A DNA stretch of 64,000 nt from Entoloma clypeatum (Eukaryota; Basidiomycota; Agaricomycetes; Agaricales; Entolomataceae): positions 4,340,001-4,404,000 of the forward strand of contig OY751490.1 in the NCBI GenBank assembly GCA_963565915.1, written 5' to 3'. Each line of letters begins with the position of its first letter. Within the stretch, counting starts at the first letter, position 1. Shown in pieces: positions 63,357 through 64,000 of this stretch. A model generated the notes under the pieces. That model was not told where the DNA came from. It ran no database searches and was given only the letters and a program-made list of their open reading frames with translations. The position numbers were made by a program, and so were the translations under genes.

Positions 63357-63386
<30 letters not shown>

Positions 63387-63387
<1 letters not shown>

Positions 63388-64000
63388 AAGAGGATGAGTT
63401 TGAGGAGGGAGACCGCCTCTTTGTCGGAACAGTACCCGCGGAGTTCATCCGTGCTTCATCCAATATCTCGCAATGTCTATCGGAGGCCTTCCTCAGTAAC
63501 CAAAAACCTAAATCTTTCCGCGACTCTGTACCAGACCACTTGTTTGACTTCGAAGACATATTCTCAAAGACCTCTTTTGACACCTTACCAGAAGAGCGGA
63601 CTTGGGACCACGCCATTGAACTTGTTCCGGACGCCTCTCCGGCGGGGTGTAAGGTATATCCGCTTGCTCCGAACGAACAGAAGGAACTCGACGCGTTTTT
63701 GGAGGAAAACCTTGCAACTGGTCGGATCCGCCCTTCCAAGTCTCCGATGGCATCTCCGGTATTCTACATCAAGAAGAAGGATGGCTTCCTTCGTCTTTTA
63801 CAAGACTACCGGTCACTCAATTCCAAAACTATCAAAAACAAGTATCCGCTTCCGCTCATATCTGAACTGATCAATAAACTTCAACGCGCTCAATACTTCA
63901 CCAAGCTCGACATCCACTGGGGCTACAACAATGTGCGGATAAAACCCGGAGACGAGTGGAAGGCCGCTTTTCGGACCAATCGCGGACTCTATGAACCATT
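63387..64000 (+). CDS. G7 reverse transcriptase, N-terminal part (continues off window)
   Basis: Open without stops from the acidic EEDEFEEGDRLFVG stretch: VPDHLFDFEDIFSKTSFDTL, TWDHAIELVPDASPAGCKVY, LEENLATGRIRPSKSPMASP, LLQDYRSLNSKTIKNKYPLP, KLDIHWGYNNVRIKPGDEW. The first catalytic Asp (KLDIHW) is present; YxDD lies outside. This frame has no useful ATG because it is the middle of a polyprotein. Confidence 0.85.

Larger units (their letters stand above)
61323..63385 (+). mobile_element. 5'-truncated LINE
   Basis: Starts within ORF2 and ends in a 29-A tail (63357-63385). The flanks GGAAGGATGAG (61312-61322) and GGAAGAGGATGAG (63386-63398) are an imperfect duplication differing by two bases. 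Related to, but clearly different from, the full LINE at 41352-47935. It sits between protease and RT of G7. Confidence 0.85.
59358..64000 (+). mobile_element. Ty3/gypsy G7, best preserved copy, runs off the window
   Basis: LTR, gag (N-terminus missing), protease and RT in plus orientation with open frames, interrupted at 61323-63385 by a 5'-truncated LINE. The fragment at 7019-9355 belongs to the same or a close family. RNase H, integrase and the 3' LTR would lie to the right. Confidence 0.85.

Overview
The window is a repeat island from a basidiomycete nuclear genome, most likely an Agaricomycete (inference). The reasons are chromodomain Ty3/gypsy elements, a DIRS-like tyrosine-recombinase retrotransposon, LINEs with fungal Tad1-like organisation, copia and Tc1/mariner pieces, and a 50-nt GT-AG intron. 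I found no intact host gene. The best host-gene candidate is a broken FAD-oxidase-like fragment near 57.8-58.1 kb.

Layout. 0-1.8 kb: GC-rich GCCGTTGGGC-word minisatellite belonging to a hAT-like non-autonomous family. 1.8-7.0 kb: gypsy G1 copy A (minus). 7.0-9.36 kb: gypsy G2 RT/RNase H (plus), split by a 991-bp hAT-like element. 9.36-13.9 kb: DIRS-like element (minus). 14.3-16.8 kb: LTR piece and gypsy G3 (minus). 16.8-17.6 kb: AT-rich block. 17.6-18.9 kb: G1 copy C. 18.9-21.7 kb: gypsy G5 (minus). 21.7-23.0 kb: 3' end of LTR element G4 with an antisense Zn2Cys6-like gene. 23.0-24.2 kb: LTR-like block. 24.2-32.0 kb: G1-related copies D and B fused head to tail, with a 2.3-kb hAT-like element inside B's LTR. 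32-35.8 kb: DDE transposase fragment, a palindromic MITE and a complete small G4 insertion. 35.8-38.4 kb: hAT-1 and gypsy G6 (plus). 38.4-39.4 kb: copia fragment. 39.4-49.8 kb: a G1 LTR fragment split by one hAT-1 copy that holds hAT-3, a full-length LINE and a tRNA-headed SINE-like element. 50-53.4 kb: Tc1 pieces and a tyrosine-recombinase tail interrupted by a solo LTR, itself interrupted by a Tc1 element. 53.5-59.3 kb: more hAT-1, minisatellite and LTR pieces. 59.4-64 kb: the best preserved gypsy (G7), interrupted by a 5'-truncated LINE.

Target-site duplications give an insertion order. Six hAT-like insertions have 8-bp duplications (five perfect). LTR insertions have 5 bp, Tc1 has TA, and LINE and SINE have 11-15 bp. 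Intact reading frames remain only in the full LINE, the truncated LINE and the G7 pieces; the rest carries stops, deletions and CpG-type transitions, which in several cases remove catalytic aspartates of RT or protease. The most unusual items are the antisense Zn2Cys6-like gene with an intron at the 3' end of the G4 LTR element, the SINE/LINE pair sharing a 3' hairpin with a compensatory base change, and the word-array hAT-like families. Family names such as G1-G7 and hAT-1/2/3 are local labels.
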